From: Sphingomonas zeae
Lineage (GTDB): Bacteria > Pseudomonadota > Alphaproteobacteria > Sphingomonadales > Sphingomonadaceae
Length of the DNA: 64,000 bases
Direction of reading: 5' to 3'
Assembly (NCBI RefSeq): GCF_014197135.1
Contig: NZ_JACIFA010000001.1
Span: 1 to 64,000 of the forward strand
Shown: positions 1 to 9,000 of the stretch, piece after piece
Numbering within the stretch: the first letter of the stretch is position 1
Layout: every line of letters begins with the position of its first letter
Notes under the pieces: generated by a model
Told to the model about the DNA's origin: nothing
Databases searched by the model: none
The model's input: only the letters and a program-made list of their open reading frames with translations
Position numbers and translations under genes: made by a program

Positions 1-149
1 GTAGCAAACGCGCTCCTCAGCAGGGACGGTTCTCCGCGACTTTCGGCCTGACGATAAGCCATTTTCCCGTAGCAATGTAGGGTAGCAAACGCTCTCGGGA
101 GACCGTCTTTTCGACGATCTCCGTGCATTTTCAATGCTTTGAGAACAAA
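1..149. other. Gene-free flank 3' of tRNA-Leu with an 11-nt direct repeat
   Basis: No coding region or RNA is recognised here. The 11-mer GTAGCAAACGC occurs at 1-11 and again at 82-92 in the same direction. This is the 3' flank of a tRNA gene, a common site for integrative elements, but no integrase is visible and the window starts here, so its meaning is open. Confidence 0.4.
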
Positions 150-236
150 TGGTGCCCAGAAGAGGACTCGAACCTCCACGACCTTGCGATCGCCAGCACC
201 TGAAGCTGGTGCGTCTACCAATTCCGCCATCTGGGC
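150..236 (-). tRNA. tRNA-Leu (anticodon CAG)
   Basis: Read on the minus strand, GCCCAGA at the 5' end pairs fully with TCTGGGC at the 3' end, followed by discriminator A (usual for tRNA-Leu) and an encoded CCA at 150-152. The anticodon arm is CCAGC-TTCAGGT-GCTGG, a 5-bp stem with a 7-nt loop and anticodon CAG (bases 200-202), so it decodes CUG. The variable arm is long, as in class II tRNAs, and the T-arm contains GTTCGAGTC. The total of 87 nt including CCA is normal for tRNA-Leu. Confidence 0.96.
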
Positions 237-340
237 ACGGGGTAGGCCCGCGCCTTTAGGGTAGGCTTCGAATCCTTGTCAACGGCTTTTTTGCGGGGCA
301 AAGGGGCGTTGCACAAAAAATCTGGCGAATAAGGACGGTC

Positions 341-1273
341 ATGACGAACAAGCTGGTGACGCTGATCGGCGGCGGGGGCTTTCTGGGTCGCTATGTCGCA
401 CGCGAACTGATGCGCGACGGGACGCGCGTCCGAGTGGCGCAGCGCGATCCGCGCCAGGCCTATTTCCTGCGCACCCAGGGCGGACTGGGCCAGACCCAGT
501 TCGTCGCGGCCGACATCGCCCGGCCCGAGACGGTCGCGCGCGCGGTCGAGGGGGCGGACGCGGTCGTGAACCTGGTCGGCGTGATGGGCGGCAATATGCA
601 GCGCATCCATGTCGACGGTGCGCGTGCCGTGGCCGAAGCCGCTCGCAATGCCGGTGCTGGCGCGCTGGTCCATGTCTCGGCGATCGGCGCGGACGCGAGT
701 GGCGCGGCGGCCTATGCCCGGTCCAAGGGGCAGGGCGAGGCGGCGGTCCGCGACGCCTTCCCGAATGCCACCATCCTGCGCCCCTCGATCGTGTTCGGGC
801 GCGAGGATCAGTTCGTGAATCGCTTTGCGGGCATGATGGCCGCGCCGATCGTCCCGGTGCTTCGCGCGGGCGTGAAGTTCCAGCCGGTCTTCGCCGGAGA
901 CGTGGGCGAGGCGGTCGCCAACGCGCTGCGCGATCCCGAATCGTACGGGCACAAGACCTATGAACTGGGCGGGCCGGACGTGCTTTCGATGGGTGAGCTG
1001 CTCCGCTGGATTGCGCAGGCGCTGGGCCGCAAGCCCAACTTCCTCGAGATTCCCGATTTCGCGGGGGCGCTCCTGGCGCGGCTGCCGGGCTCGCCGATCA
1101 GCTGGGACCAGTGGCTGATGCTGCAGCAGGACAATGTCGTCGCCGCCGGCGCGCCGGGTCTGGCCGCGCTGGGCGTCGAAGCTGAGCCGCTCGCGGCGGT
1201 CGCCCCCGAATATCTGATCCGTTTCCGCAAGTCGGGCCGGTTCGGGCGTCGGGCGGAGACGCTGGCGGCCTGA
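341..1273 (+). CDS. NDUFA9-like complex I-associated SDR protein
   Basis: 310-residue NAD(P)-binding Rossmann protein of the atypical short-chain dehydrogenase group. The nucleotide-binding glycine motif GGGGFLGR lies at residues 10-17 and the second strand ends with R in VRVAQR. A conserved VVNLVGV segment follows, then HVSAIGAD, and a YARSK that fits the YxxxK catalytic position. This profile matches the complex I NDUFA9 subunit family, which binds NADPH at the edge of mitochondrial complex I. Bacterial members are thought to be accessory or stability factors, but the role here is inferred from family only. It is a stand-alone gene, 104 nt from the divergent tRNA-Leu. The other nuo genes are not in the window. 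Confidence 0.85.
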   Translation: MTNKLVTLIGGGGFLGRYVARELMRDGTRVRVAQRDPRQAYFLRTQGGLGQTQFVAADIARPETVARAVEGADAVVNLVGVMGGNMQRIHVDGARAVAEAARNAGAGALVHVSAIGADASGAAAYARSKGQGEAAVRDAFPNATILRPSIVFGREDQFVNRFAGMMAAPIVPVLRAGVKFQPVFAGDVGEAVANALRDPESYGHKTYELGGPDVLSMGELLRWIAQALGRKPNFLEIPDFAGALLARLPGSPISWDQWLMLQQDNVVAAGAPGLAALGVEAEPLAAVAPEYLIRFRKSGRFGRRAETLAA

Positions 1274-1361
1274 ACCGTCCCGACCTGACAGTCTTTATCA
1301 TTTCGCTGACAGCCCCGTCGCCCTATGGCGGCGGGGCTGCCTTTGCTTGTGGGGGACTCGT

Positions 1362-2171
1362 GTGAACGATCTGATTGCCGCCATCATCCTCGGGATCGTC
1401 GAGGGTGTCACCGAATTCCTGCCGGTGTCCTCCACCGGCCACCTGATCCTCGCGGGCGCGCTGCTCGGCTATGACGATGCGCGCTGGCAGATGTTCAACA
1501 TCGTCATCCAGCTGGGCGCGATCCTGGCGGTGGTGGTGCTCTACTGGCGGACCTTCTGGACGGTGATGGTCGGGCTGGCCAAGCGTGATCCGGGTTCGAT
1601 CCGCTTCGTGCGCAACCTGCTGATCGCCTTTATCCCCGCCGCGGTGATCGGCGTGCTGGCCAAGAAGCACATCGAGGCGCTGCTGCTCCAGCCCAAGGTC
1701 GTCGCGATCGCGCTGATCGTCGGCGGCATCGCGATCCTGGTGATCGAGCGGGTGGTCAAGCCCGGCACGACGCGGGGCATTGCGGCGGTTCCGGCCAGGA
1801 CGGCGCTGGGCGTCGGTTTCCTTCAGTGTCTGGCGATGATCCCGGGCGTCAGTCGGTCGGGCGCGACGATCCTGGGCGCGTTGACCCTGGGCGTCGAGCG
1901 GCGGACCGCCGCGGAATTCAGCTTCTTCCTTGCCATTCCCACCATGTTGGGCGCCAGCGTCGTCGAGACGGCGGGGCATATGGATGCCATGCGCGCCGGA
2001 AACAGCGTCGGGCCGCTGGAGATCGCGATCGGTTTCGTCGTCGCCTTCATCGTCGCACTGCTGGTCGTCCGCTGGTTCGTGGGGATCGTCGGACGCCATG
2101 GATTTGGTCCCTTTGCCTGGTACCGAATCGTCGCGGGCAGCCTCGCGCTGGCCCTGCTGACCCTGCATTGA
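1362..2171 (+). CDS. uppP: Undecaprenyl-diphosphatase UppP (BacA)
   Basis: Integral membrane phosphatase that converts undecaprenyl diphosphate to the monophosphate so that the lipid carrier can be reused in peptidoglycan synthesis; overproduction gives bacitracin resistance. Both family signatures are present: the N-terminal block EGVTEFLPVSSTGHLIL at about residues 14-30 and PGVSRSGAT near residue 161. Several hydrophobic helices fill the rest. I chose the GTG at 1362 because GGGGGA lies just upstream and the product then begins MNDLIAAIILGIVEG, as family members do; a TTG at 1347 would add five residues. The protein is 269 residues, normal length. Confidence 0.93.
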   Translation: MNDLIAAIILGIVEGVTEFLPVSSTGHLILAGALLGYDDARWQMFNIVIQLGAILAVVVLYWRTFWTVMVGLAKRDPGSIRFVRNLLIAFIPAAVIGVLAKKHIEALLLQPKVVAIALIVGGIAILVIERVVKPGTTRGIAAVPARTALGVGFLQCLAMIPGVSRSGATILGALTLGVERRTAAEFSFFLAIPTMLGASVVETAGHMDAMRAGNSVGPLEIAIGFVVAFIVALLVVRWFVGIVGRHGFGPFAWYRIVAGSLALALLTLH

Positions 2172-2184
2172 TACCGGATCGGAC

Positions 2185-2217
2185 CCTTTTTGTTGCGGGT
2201 TTGTCGCAATAAAAAGG
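2185..2217. other. AT-rich perfect-stem hairpin after uppP
   Basis: CCTTTTTGTTGCG (2185-2197) pairs with CGCAATAAAAAGG (2205-2217) around a 7-nt loop, giving 13 pairs including one G-T. There is no U-run after the stem, so it is not a classical terminator, but its A/T arms place a T-run inside it on either strand. It could end uppP transcription or act as an mRNA 3' barrier. Confidence 0.45.
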
Positions 2218-2324
2218 TGGGGGCCTCGAAATCCCATTTTAGTTAGTCAGTAATGCTGACCTATATGTCGATTTCGAGGTGACATCAGGGCGTTCGCGCA
2301 ATATCCGCATCTTCGGAGGCGCAT

Positions 2325-3776
2325 ATGGCGAACGATTCTATGCTGAAGTTTGTGGGTCGCGAGCAGGTTTATCCTGCCAAGCGGGCCGCATCGGACCGTG
2401 CGGATGATTTCCGCGAGATTGCCGAACGCTATGCCCCTCCGGCGGCGGAGGACCAGGCGGGGCGCTGCTCGCAATGCGGCGTGCCCTATTGTTCGGTCCA
2501 TTGTCCGCTGCACAACCATATTCCCGACTGGCTGCGCCTGACCGCCGAGGGGCGGCTGCGCGAAGCCTATGAACTGTCCAACGCCACCTCGACCATGCCG
2601 GAGATTTGCGGCCGCATCTGTCCGCAGGACCGTCTGTGCGAGGGCAATTGCGTCATCGAATTTTCGGGCCACGGCGCGGTCACGATCGGCTCGGTCGAGA
2701 AATTCATCACCGACACCGCCTGGGAAGAGGGCTGGGTCGAGCCGCTGGTGCCGGGGCCGGATCGGGGCCAGTCGGTCGCGGTGATCGGCGCGGGGCCTGC
2801 GGGCCTGACGGCGGCCGAATATCTGCGCGTGTCGGGTTATGAGGTCCATGTCTATGACCGGCACGACCGCGCCGGGGGCTTGCTGACCTATGGCATCCCC
2901 GGCTTCAAGCTGGAAAAGCCCGTTGTCATGCGCCGGGTCGAGCGCCTGAAGGCGGGCGGTATCGTCTTCCATGAGGGCTTTGCGGTCGGCGAGGATGCGA
3001 CGCTGGAGGAATTGCGCCGTCGCCATGACGCGGTGCTGATCGCGACCGGCGTGTACAAGGCGCGCAACGTCGATGTGGACGGCGCGGGCGCGAACGGCGT
3101 GATCGCTGCGCTCGACTATCTGACCGCGTCGAACCGCAAGAGCTTCGGCGACACGGTCGAGGCGTTCGAGAATGGCTCGCTGAACGCCGAGGGCAAGAAC
3201 GTCGTCGTGATCGGCGGCGGCGACACCGCGATGGACTGCGTCCGTACCGCGATCCGCCAGGGCGCCAAGTCGGTGAAGTGTCTCTATCGCCGCGACCGCG
3301 CCAACATGCCGGGCTCGCAGCGCGAAGTCGCCAATGCCGAGGAAGAAGGCGCCGAATTCGTCTGGCTGTCCGCGCCGCTCGGTTTCGAGGGCGGCGATAC
3401 GGTGACCGGCGTCCGCGCCGCCAAGATGCGGCTGGGTGCGCCCGACGCCAGCGGCCGCCGTGCGCCGGAGGCCGAGCCGGGTGCCGACCATCTGCTCGAG
3501 GCGGACATGGTCATCAAGGCGCTGGGCTTCGACGCCGAGGACCTGCCGAGCCTGTTCGGCACCGCCGAGTTGGGCGTCAGCCGCTGGGGTACGGTGCTGG
3601 TCGACGGCCGCACGCTGATGACCAGCCTGGACGGCGTGTTCGCGGCGGGCGACATCGTGCGCGGTGCGTCGCTGGTGGTGTGGGCGATCCGCGACGGCCG
3701 CGACGTGGCCAAGACCATGCACCAGTGGCTGAAGGCGCGGGCGAAGACCGGCGCGCGTGAGAAGGTGGCCGCGTGA
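2325..3776 (+). CDS. gltD: Glutamate synthase [NADPH] small subunit
   Basis: Beta subunit of GOGAT. It oxidises NADPH through FAD and passes electrons to GltB, which makes two glutamates from glutamine and 2-oxoglutarate. The N-terminal cysteine clusters CSQCGVPYCSVHCP and CGRICPQDRLCEGNC supply the [4Fe-4S] centres. The FAD fingerprint VIGAGPAGLTAAEYL begins near residue 153 and the NADPH fingerprint VIGGGDTAMDC near residue 297. At 483 residues it is full length. Start chosen at the first ATG, preceded by GGAGG. The stop overlaps the next ATG by one base (TGATG), so the operon is translationally coupled. The order is D before B, with a gene in between. Confidence 0.96.
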   Translation: MANDSMLKFVGREQVYPAKRAASDRADDFREIAERYAPPAAEDQAGRCSQCGVPYCSVHCPLHNHIPDWLRLTAEGRLREAYELSNATSTMPEICGRICPQDRLCEGNCVIEFSGHGAVTIGSVEKFITDTAWEEGWVEPLVPGPDRGQSVAVIGAGPAGLTAAEYLRVSGYEVHVYDRHDRAGGLLTYGIPGFKLEKPVVMRRVERLKAGGIVFHEGFAVGEDATLEELRRRHDAVLIATGVYKARNVDVDGAGANGVIAALDYLTASNRKSFGDTVEAFENGSLNAEGKNVVVIGGGDTAMDCVRTAIRQGAKSVKCLYRRDRANMPGSQREVANAEEEGAEFVWLSAPLGFEGGDTVTGVRAAKMRLGAPDASGRRAPEAEPGADHLLEADMVIKALGFDAEDLPSLFGTAELGVSRWGTVLVDGRTLMTSLDGVFAAGDIVRGASLVVWAIRDGRDVAKTMHQWLKARAKTGAREKVAA

Positions 3777-4354
3777 TGCGCCTGCTCGCCGCGCTGGCCC
3801 TGCTACTCGCGGCCCCGGTCGCGGCACAGACGGGACCGACCGAGCCGACGCCCGATGCGGGCGGCCGGATCGAAACCGCCCGCGCGCTGGTCGCCAAGAT
3901 GAAGCTCGATCAGATGCTGGATTTCCAGTTCGCGAACTTGATGCCGTTGGTAACGGGAAATCTGCTCGGTGCGATGCAGACGATGTCCGACGCGCCGAAC
4001 GGGGTTAGGCCGCTCTTGGTGACTCCGGAGGGCAGGGCCAAGGTCAGCGCCATCGTCAGTGAGGAAATGATGGCGGCCATGCGCGCCCGCTATCCCGACA
4101 TTCGCGAGGCGGCGGCCGAGGAATATCGCCGAAATTTCTCCGAAGACGATTTGAAGGCGATCACCGCCTTCTTCAACACGCCGGCAGGGCAGCACTGGCT
4201 CGCCCTGCAGCCGCAATTGCAGCAGCGTCTGGCCGAGTTCGGCAAGGGGATGGGCCGCGATGCCGGCATGGCCGCCTTCCCCAAGATTCGCGCGCGCATT
4301 GAGGCCCTGGCCAAGACTCAAGCCCCCGCCGCGACCAAGCAGGATAAGAAGTGA
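3776..4354 (+). CDS. Secreted DUF2059-family protein between gltD and gltB
   Basis: 192-residue exported protein. A clear signal peptide, MRLLAALALLLAAPVAA followed by Q, suggests cleavage near residue 17. The mature part is mostly helical and carries the DUF2059 pattern, with a middle region (YRRNFSEDDLKAITAFFNTPAGQHWLA) in which an aromatic-rich helix ends in a TPAG turn. The function of DUF2059 proteins is not established. The ATG overlaps the gltD stop by one base and its own stop overlaps the gltB ATG by one base, so it must be co-translated with glutamate synthase although it leaves the cytoplasm. The GTG at 3773 would overlap gltD further and is less likely. Confidence 0.85.
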   Translation: MRLLAALALLLAAPVAAQTGPTEPTPDAGGRIETARALVAKMKLDQMLDFQFANLMPLVTGNLLGAMQTMSDAPNGVRPLLVTPEGRAKVSAIVSEEMMAAMRARYPDIREAAAEEYRRNFSEDDLKAITAFFNTPAGQHWLALQPQLQQRLAEFGKGMGRDAGMAAFPKIRARIEALAKTQAPAATKQDKK

Positions 4355-7300
4355 TGACCGACCAGCGCCAATATTTCGCCGAGCATGGCATGTACCGCCC
4401 CGAATTCGAGGGCGATGCGTGCGGCGTCGGCATGGTCGCGGCCACCGATGGCCAGCCCTCGCGCCGGGTCGTCCAGTCGGCGATCGATGCGCTGAAGGCC
4501 GTGTGGCATCGCGGCGCGGTCGATGCGGACGGCAAGACCGGCGACGGCGCGGGTCTGCACGTCGACCTGCCGCACCGCTTCTTCGACGATGCGATCGCCG
4601 CGTCGGGGCATAAGGTCCTGCCCAACCGGCTGGCGGTCGGCATGATCTTCATGCCGCGCACCGACCTGGGCGCGCAGGAGACCTGCCGCACCATCGTCGA
4701 GAGCGTCATCATCGAGGCGGGCTACACCATCTATGGCTGGCGTCAGGTGCCGGTCGACGTCTCGGTCATCGGCTTGAAGGCGCAGGCGACCCGCCCCGAG
4801 ATCGAGCAGATCATGATCGCCGGGCCGATGCCCGACGAGGTCGATGCCGCCGAGTTCGAGAAGAACCTGTACCTGATCCGTAGGCGGATCGAAAAGCGGG
4901 TGATCGCGGCGCAGATCAGCGGCTTCTATATCTGTTCGCTGTCCTGCCGCTCGATCATCTACAAGGGGCTGTTCCTGGCCGAGAGCCTGTCGGTCTTCTA
5001 TCCCGACCTGCAGGACCACCGGTTCGAGAGCCGCGTGGCAATCTTCCACCAGCGTTATTCGACCAACACCTTCCCGCAATGGTGGCTGGCGCAGCCCTTC
5101 CGCTGCCTAGCGCATAACGGTGAGATCAACACGATCCGTGGCAACAAGAACTGGATGCTCAGCCACGAGATCCGCATGGCCAGTATCGCGTTCGGCGACA
5201 ATTCGGAGGACATCAAGCCGGTGATCCCGGCGGGTGCGTCCGATACCGCCGCACTCGACGCGGTGTTCGAGGCGATCTGCCGCTCGGGCCGCGACGCGCC
5301 GACCGCCAAGCTGATGCTGGTGCCCGAGGCGTGGCAGAAGGACCTCGACACGCCCAAGGCGCATGCCGAGATGTACCAGTATCTGGCCTCGGTGATGGAG
5401 CCGTGGGATGGTCCGGCCGCGCTGGCCATGACCGATGGCCGCTGGGCGGTGGCGGGCATGGACCGTAACGCGCTGCGTCCGCTTCGCTATACGCTGACTG
5501 CCGACGGCCTGCTGATTGTCGGCTCGGAAAGCGGCATGGTCGTGGTCCCCGAATCGACCATCACCGCCAAGGGCCGACTGGGTCCGGGGCAGATGATCGC
5601 CGTCGATCTGGCCGAGGGCAAGCTGTACGACGATCGCGCGATCAAGGATCAGATTTCGGGCGAGCAGGACTATGCCGCGATGATCGGCGAGTTCCTGACC
5701 ATGGACCAGCTGCCCCAGCCTTCGGAGGAAGAGGCGCTGGTACGGATGCCGCGCGGCGAAATGCTGCGCCGGCAGGTTGCGGCAGGCCAGACCATGGAGG
5801 ATATGGAGCTGATCCTGTCGCCCATGGCGGAAGGGGGCAAGGAAGCCATCGGTTCGATGGGCGACGACACGCCGCTGGCGGTCATCTCCGACAAGCCGCG
5901 CCTGATCAGCCAGTTCTTCCGCCAGAATTTCAGCCAGGTCACGAATCCACCGATCGACAGCTTGCGCGAACGCTATGTGATGTCGCTCAAGACCCGGTTC
6001 GGCAATCTCGCCAACATCCTCGACACCGAGGATCGGCGCGAGCGTGTGCTGGTCCTGCCGTCCCCGGTGCTGACCGGCGCCGACTGGCACCGGCTGAAGG
6101 CGCATTTTGGCCGTTCGGCGGCCGAGATCGACTGCACCTTCGAGGCGGAGGGCGGCCCCGACCGTCTGCGCGCCGCGATCCAGCGCATCCGCAACCAGGC
6201 CGAACAGGCGGTGCGTGAAGGCCGGTCCGAGCTGTTCCTGACCGACGAGCATGTCTCCGAGGGCCGTGTCGCGATTGCGGGCGTGCTGGCGGCGGCGGCG
6301 GTGCATACGCATCTCGTCCGCCGGGGGCTGCGCTCTTATGCGTCAATCAACGTGCGGTCGGCCGAGTGCCTCGACACCCATTATTATGCGGTGCTGATCG
6401 GCGTCGGCGCGACCACGGTGAATGCCTATCTGGCCGAGGCCGCGATCGTCGACCGTCATGGCCGTGGCCTGTTCGGCGATCTGACCATCGAACAATGCCT
6501 GGCCAATCATCGCACCGCGATCGAGGACGGGCTGCTCAAGATCATGGCCAAGATGGGGATCGCGGTAATCTCCAGCTATCGCGGCGGCTATAATTTCGAG
6601 GCGGTCGGCCTGTCCCGTGCGCTGGTCAACGACCTGTTCCCCGGCATGCCCGCCAAGATTTCGGGCGAGGGGTATAACTCGCTCCATTACTCGGCCATGC
6701 TCCGTCACGAAGCGGCCTGGGACCAGCATGTCGCGACGCTGCCGATCGGTGGCTTTTATCGCCAGCGCGACGGCGGCGAGACCCATGCCTATTCGGCGCA
6801 GCTGATGCACCTGCTCCAGACGGCGGTCGCGACCGACAGCTACTCCACCTATCTGCAATTCGCGCGCGGCGTCGGCGACCTGCCGCCGGTCTATTTGCGC
6901 GACCTGCTCCAGTTCAACTTCCCGAACGAGGGCGTGCCGGTCGATCAGGTCGAGGCGATCACCGAGATCCGCAAGCGGTTCGTGACGCCGGGCATGTCGC
7001 TGGGCGCGCTCTCGCCCGAAGCGCATGAGACGCTGGCGATTGCGATGAACCGGATCGGCGCCAAGGCGGTGTCGGGCGAGGGCGGCGAGGACAAGCTGCG
7101 CTATCAGCCCTACGACAATGGCGACAACGCCAACTCGACGATCAAGCAGATCGCGAGCGGTCGCTTCGGCGTGACGGCGGAATATCTGAACGCCTGCGAC
7201 GAGATCGAGATCAAGGTCGCGCAGGGTGCCAAGCCCGGTGAGGGCGGGCAGCTGCCCGGCTTCAAGGTGACCGAGTTCATCGCCAAGCTACGCCACGCAA

Positions 7301-8868
7301 CGCCGGGCGTGACCCTCATCTCGCCGCCGCCGCACCACGACATCTACTCGATCGAGGATCTCGCGCAGCTCATCTATGACTGCAAGCAGATCAACCCGCG
7401 CGCGCGCGTCTGCGTGAAGCTCGTCTCCTCGGCGGGCATCGGCACGGTCGCGGCGGGTGTGGCCAAGGCGCATGCCGACGTCATCCTGGTGTCGGGCCAT
7501 GTCGGCGGTACCGGCGCTTCGCCCCAGACGTCGATCAAGTACGCCGGTACGCCCTGGGAAATGGGCCTGTCGGAGGTCAACCAGACGCTGACCCTCAACG
7601 GCCTGCGCGGTCGTATCCGCCTGCGCGCCGATGGTGGCCTGAAGACCGGCCGCGACATCGTGATCGCGGCGATCCTGGGGGCGGAGGAATTCGGCATCGG
7701 TACGCTCAGCCTCGTGGCGATGGGCTGCATCATGGTGCGCCAGTGCCATAGCAATACCTGCCCGGTGGGCGTCTGCGTGCAGGACGAACGCTTGCGCGCC
7801 AAGTTCACCGGTACGCCGGAAAAGGTCATCAACCTGATGACCTTCATCGCCGAGGAAGTCCGCGACATCCTGGCGCGTCTCGGCGTACGGTCGCTGGACG
7901 AGGTGATCGGGCGGACCGAGTTGCTGCGCCAGGTCAGCCGCGGGGCCGAGCATCTCGACGATCTCGACCTCAATCCGGTGCTGGCCAAGGTCGATGCGAC
8001 CGATGCCGAGCGGCGGTTCAGCCTGTCGACCTTCCGCAACGAAGTGCCCGACAGCCTGGATGCGCAGATCATCAAGGACGCCGCTGCCGTCTTCTCGCGC
8101 GGCGAGAAGATGCAGCTGACCTATTCGGTGCGCAACACGCACCGTGCGGTCGGCACGCGCCTGTCGTCGGAGATCACCCGCACGTTCGGGATGAGCAAGC
8201 TGGCCGATGGCCACGTCACCGTGCGTCTGCGTGGGAGCGCGGGCCAGTCGCTGGGCGCGTTCCTGTGCAAGGGCATCACGCTGGAGGTGTTTGGCGATGC
8301 CAATGACTATGTCGGCAAGGGCCTGTCGGGCGGGACCATCATTGTGCGGCCCGCGGTCAGCTCGCCGCTGGCCAGCCAGAACAATACGATCATCGGCAAC
8401 ACCGTCCTTTACGGCGCGACCTCCGGCAAGCTGTTTGCGGCGGGCCAGGCGGGCGAGCGTTTCGCGGTCCGCAATTCGGGCGCGACCGTGGTGGTCGAAG
8501 GCTGCGGCGCGAATGGCTGCGAATATATGACCGGCGGCGTCGCCGTAGTGCTGGGTCAGGTCGGCGCCAATTTCGGCGCGGGCATGACGGGCGGCATGGC
8601 CTTCCTTTACGATCCCGAGGAGCGCTTCGCCCGGCGCGCCAATCCCGAGAGCATCGTGTGGCGGCGGCTGGCCTCGGCGCACTGGGAAGGCGTGCTCCGC
8701 GACCTGGTCGAGGAACATGCCGCGCGGACCGACAGCAAATGGTCCAAGGGGCTGCTGGAGGACTGGGAGCGTGTGGCCGGGCATTTCTGGCAGGTGGTGC
8801 CCAAGGAAATGCTGACCCGGCTGGCGCACCCGCTTGACGACTCGATCGAGGCCGTGGCGGCGGAGTAA
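4354..8868 (+). CDS. gltB: Glutamate synthase large subunit
   Basis: Alpha subunit of GOGAT, 1504 residues, full length. Order of domains: class II glutamine amidotransferase with the nucleophile exposed after propeptide removal (Cys23 in DACGVGMVA), central domain, FMN-binding synthase domain with the loop (GEGGED and KPGEGGQLPG), and the C-terminal GXGXG beta-helix (GANGCEYMTGG). The [3Fe-4S] cysteines are in GCIMVRQCHSNTCPVGVC at about residues 1125-1141. Ammonia made at the N-terminus is channelled to 2-oxoglutarate at the FMN site. The ATG at 4354 shares its A with the upstream stop and has AGGATAAG before it. A strong hairpin follows the stop at 8874. Confidence 0.97.
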   Translation: MTDQRQYFAEHGMYRPEFEGDACGVGMVAATDGQPSRRVVQSAIDALKAVWHRGAVDADGKTGDGAGLHVDLPHRFFDDAIAASGHKVLPNRLAVGMIFMPRTDLGAQETCRTIVESVIIEAGYTIYGWRQVPVDVSVIGLKAQATRPEIEQIMIAGPMPDEVDAAEFEKNLYLIRRRIEKRVIAAQISGFYICSLSCRSIIYKGLFLAESLSVFYPDLQDHRFESRVAIFHQRYSTNTFPQWWLAQPFRCLAHNGEINTIRGNKNWMLSHEIRMASIAFGDNSEDIKPVIPAGASDTAALDAVFEAICRSGRDAPTAKLMLVPEAWQKDLDTPKAHAEMYQYLASVMEPWDGPAALAMTDGRWAVAGMDRNALRPLRYTLTADGLLIVGSESGMVVVPESTITAKGRLGPGQMIAVDLAEGKLYDDRAIKDQISGEQDYAAMIGEFLTMDQLPQPSEEEALVRMPRGEMLRRQVAAGQTMEDMELILSPMAEGGKEAIGSMGDDTPLAVISDKPRLISQFFRQNFSQVTNPPIDSLRERYVMSLKTRFGNLANILDTEDRRERVLVLPSPVLTGADWHRLKAHFGRSAAEIDCTFEAEGGPDRLRAAIQRIRNQAEQAVREGRSELFLTDEHVSEGRVAIAGVLAAAAVHTHLVRRGLRSYASINVRSAECLDTHYYAVLIGVGATTVNAYLAEAAIVDRHGRGLFGDLTIEQCLANHRTAIEDGLLKIMAKMGIAVISSYRGGYNFEAVGLSRALVNDLFPGMPAKISGEGYNSLHYSAMLRHEAAWDQHVATLPIGGFYRQRDGGETHAYSAQLMHLLQTAVATDSYSTYLQFARGVGDLPPVYLRDLLQFNFPNEGVPVDQVEAITEIRKRFVTPGMSLGALSPEAHETLAIAMNRIGAKAVSGEGGEDKLRYQPYDNGDNANSTIKQIASGRFGVTAEYLNACDEIEIKVAQGAKPGEGGQLPGFKVTEFIAKLRHATPGVTLISPPPHHDIYSIEDLAQLIYDCKQINPRARVCVKLVSSAGIGTVAAGVAKAHADVILVSGHVGGTGASPQTSIKYAGTPWEMGLSEVNQTLTLNGLRGRIRLRADGGLKTGRDIVIAAILGAEEFGIGTLSLVAMGCIMVRQCHSNTCPVGVCVQDERLRAKFTGTPEKVINLMTFIAEEVRDILARLGVRSLDEVIGRTELLRQVSRGAEHLDDLDLNPVLAKVDATDAERRFSLSTFRNEVPDSLDAQIIKDAAAVFSRGEKMQLTYSVRNTHRAVGTRLSSEITRTFGMSKLADGHVTVRLRGSAGQSLGAFLCKGITLEVFGDANDYVGKGLSGGTIIVRPAVSSPLASQNNTIIGNTVLYGATSGKLFAAGQAGERFAVRNSGATVVVEGCGANGCEYMTGGVAVVLGQVGANFGAGMTGGMAFLYDPEERFARRANPESIVWRRLASAHWEGVLRDLVEEHAARTDSKWSKGLLEDWERVAGHFWQVVPKEMLTRLAHPLDDSIEAVAAE

Positions 8869-8873
8869 GCAGA

Positions 8874-8898
8874 CGGTCCTCCCCGGCGGGGAGGACCG
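8874..8898 (+). terminator. GC-rich hairpin after gltB
   Basis: An 11-bp perfect stem (CGGTCCTCCCC paired with GGGGAGGACCG) closes on a 3-nt loop, six bases after the gltB stop. There is no T-run, so termination may be factor-dependent or the hairpin may protect the mRNA end. The stem resembles the arm of the REP-type repeats elsewhere in the window (CCTCCCC/GGGGAGG). Confidence 0.5.
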
Positions 8899-9000
8899 GG
8901 CTTCCCTATCCGTGACATCACCGTCATTCTCTTAACCCAGATCACGGAACCGTTCCGACGCCGTGACGGTTGGGGCGCGATGCGGAAAGGGGATAGCAGC

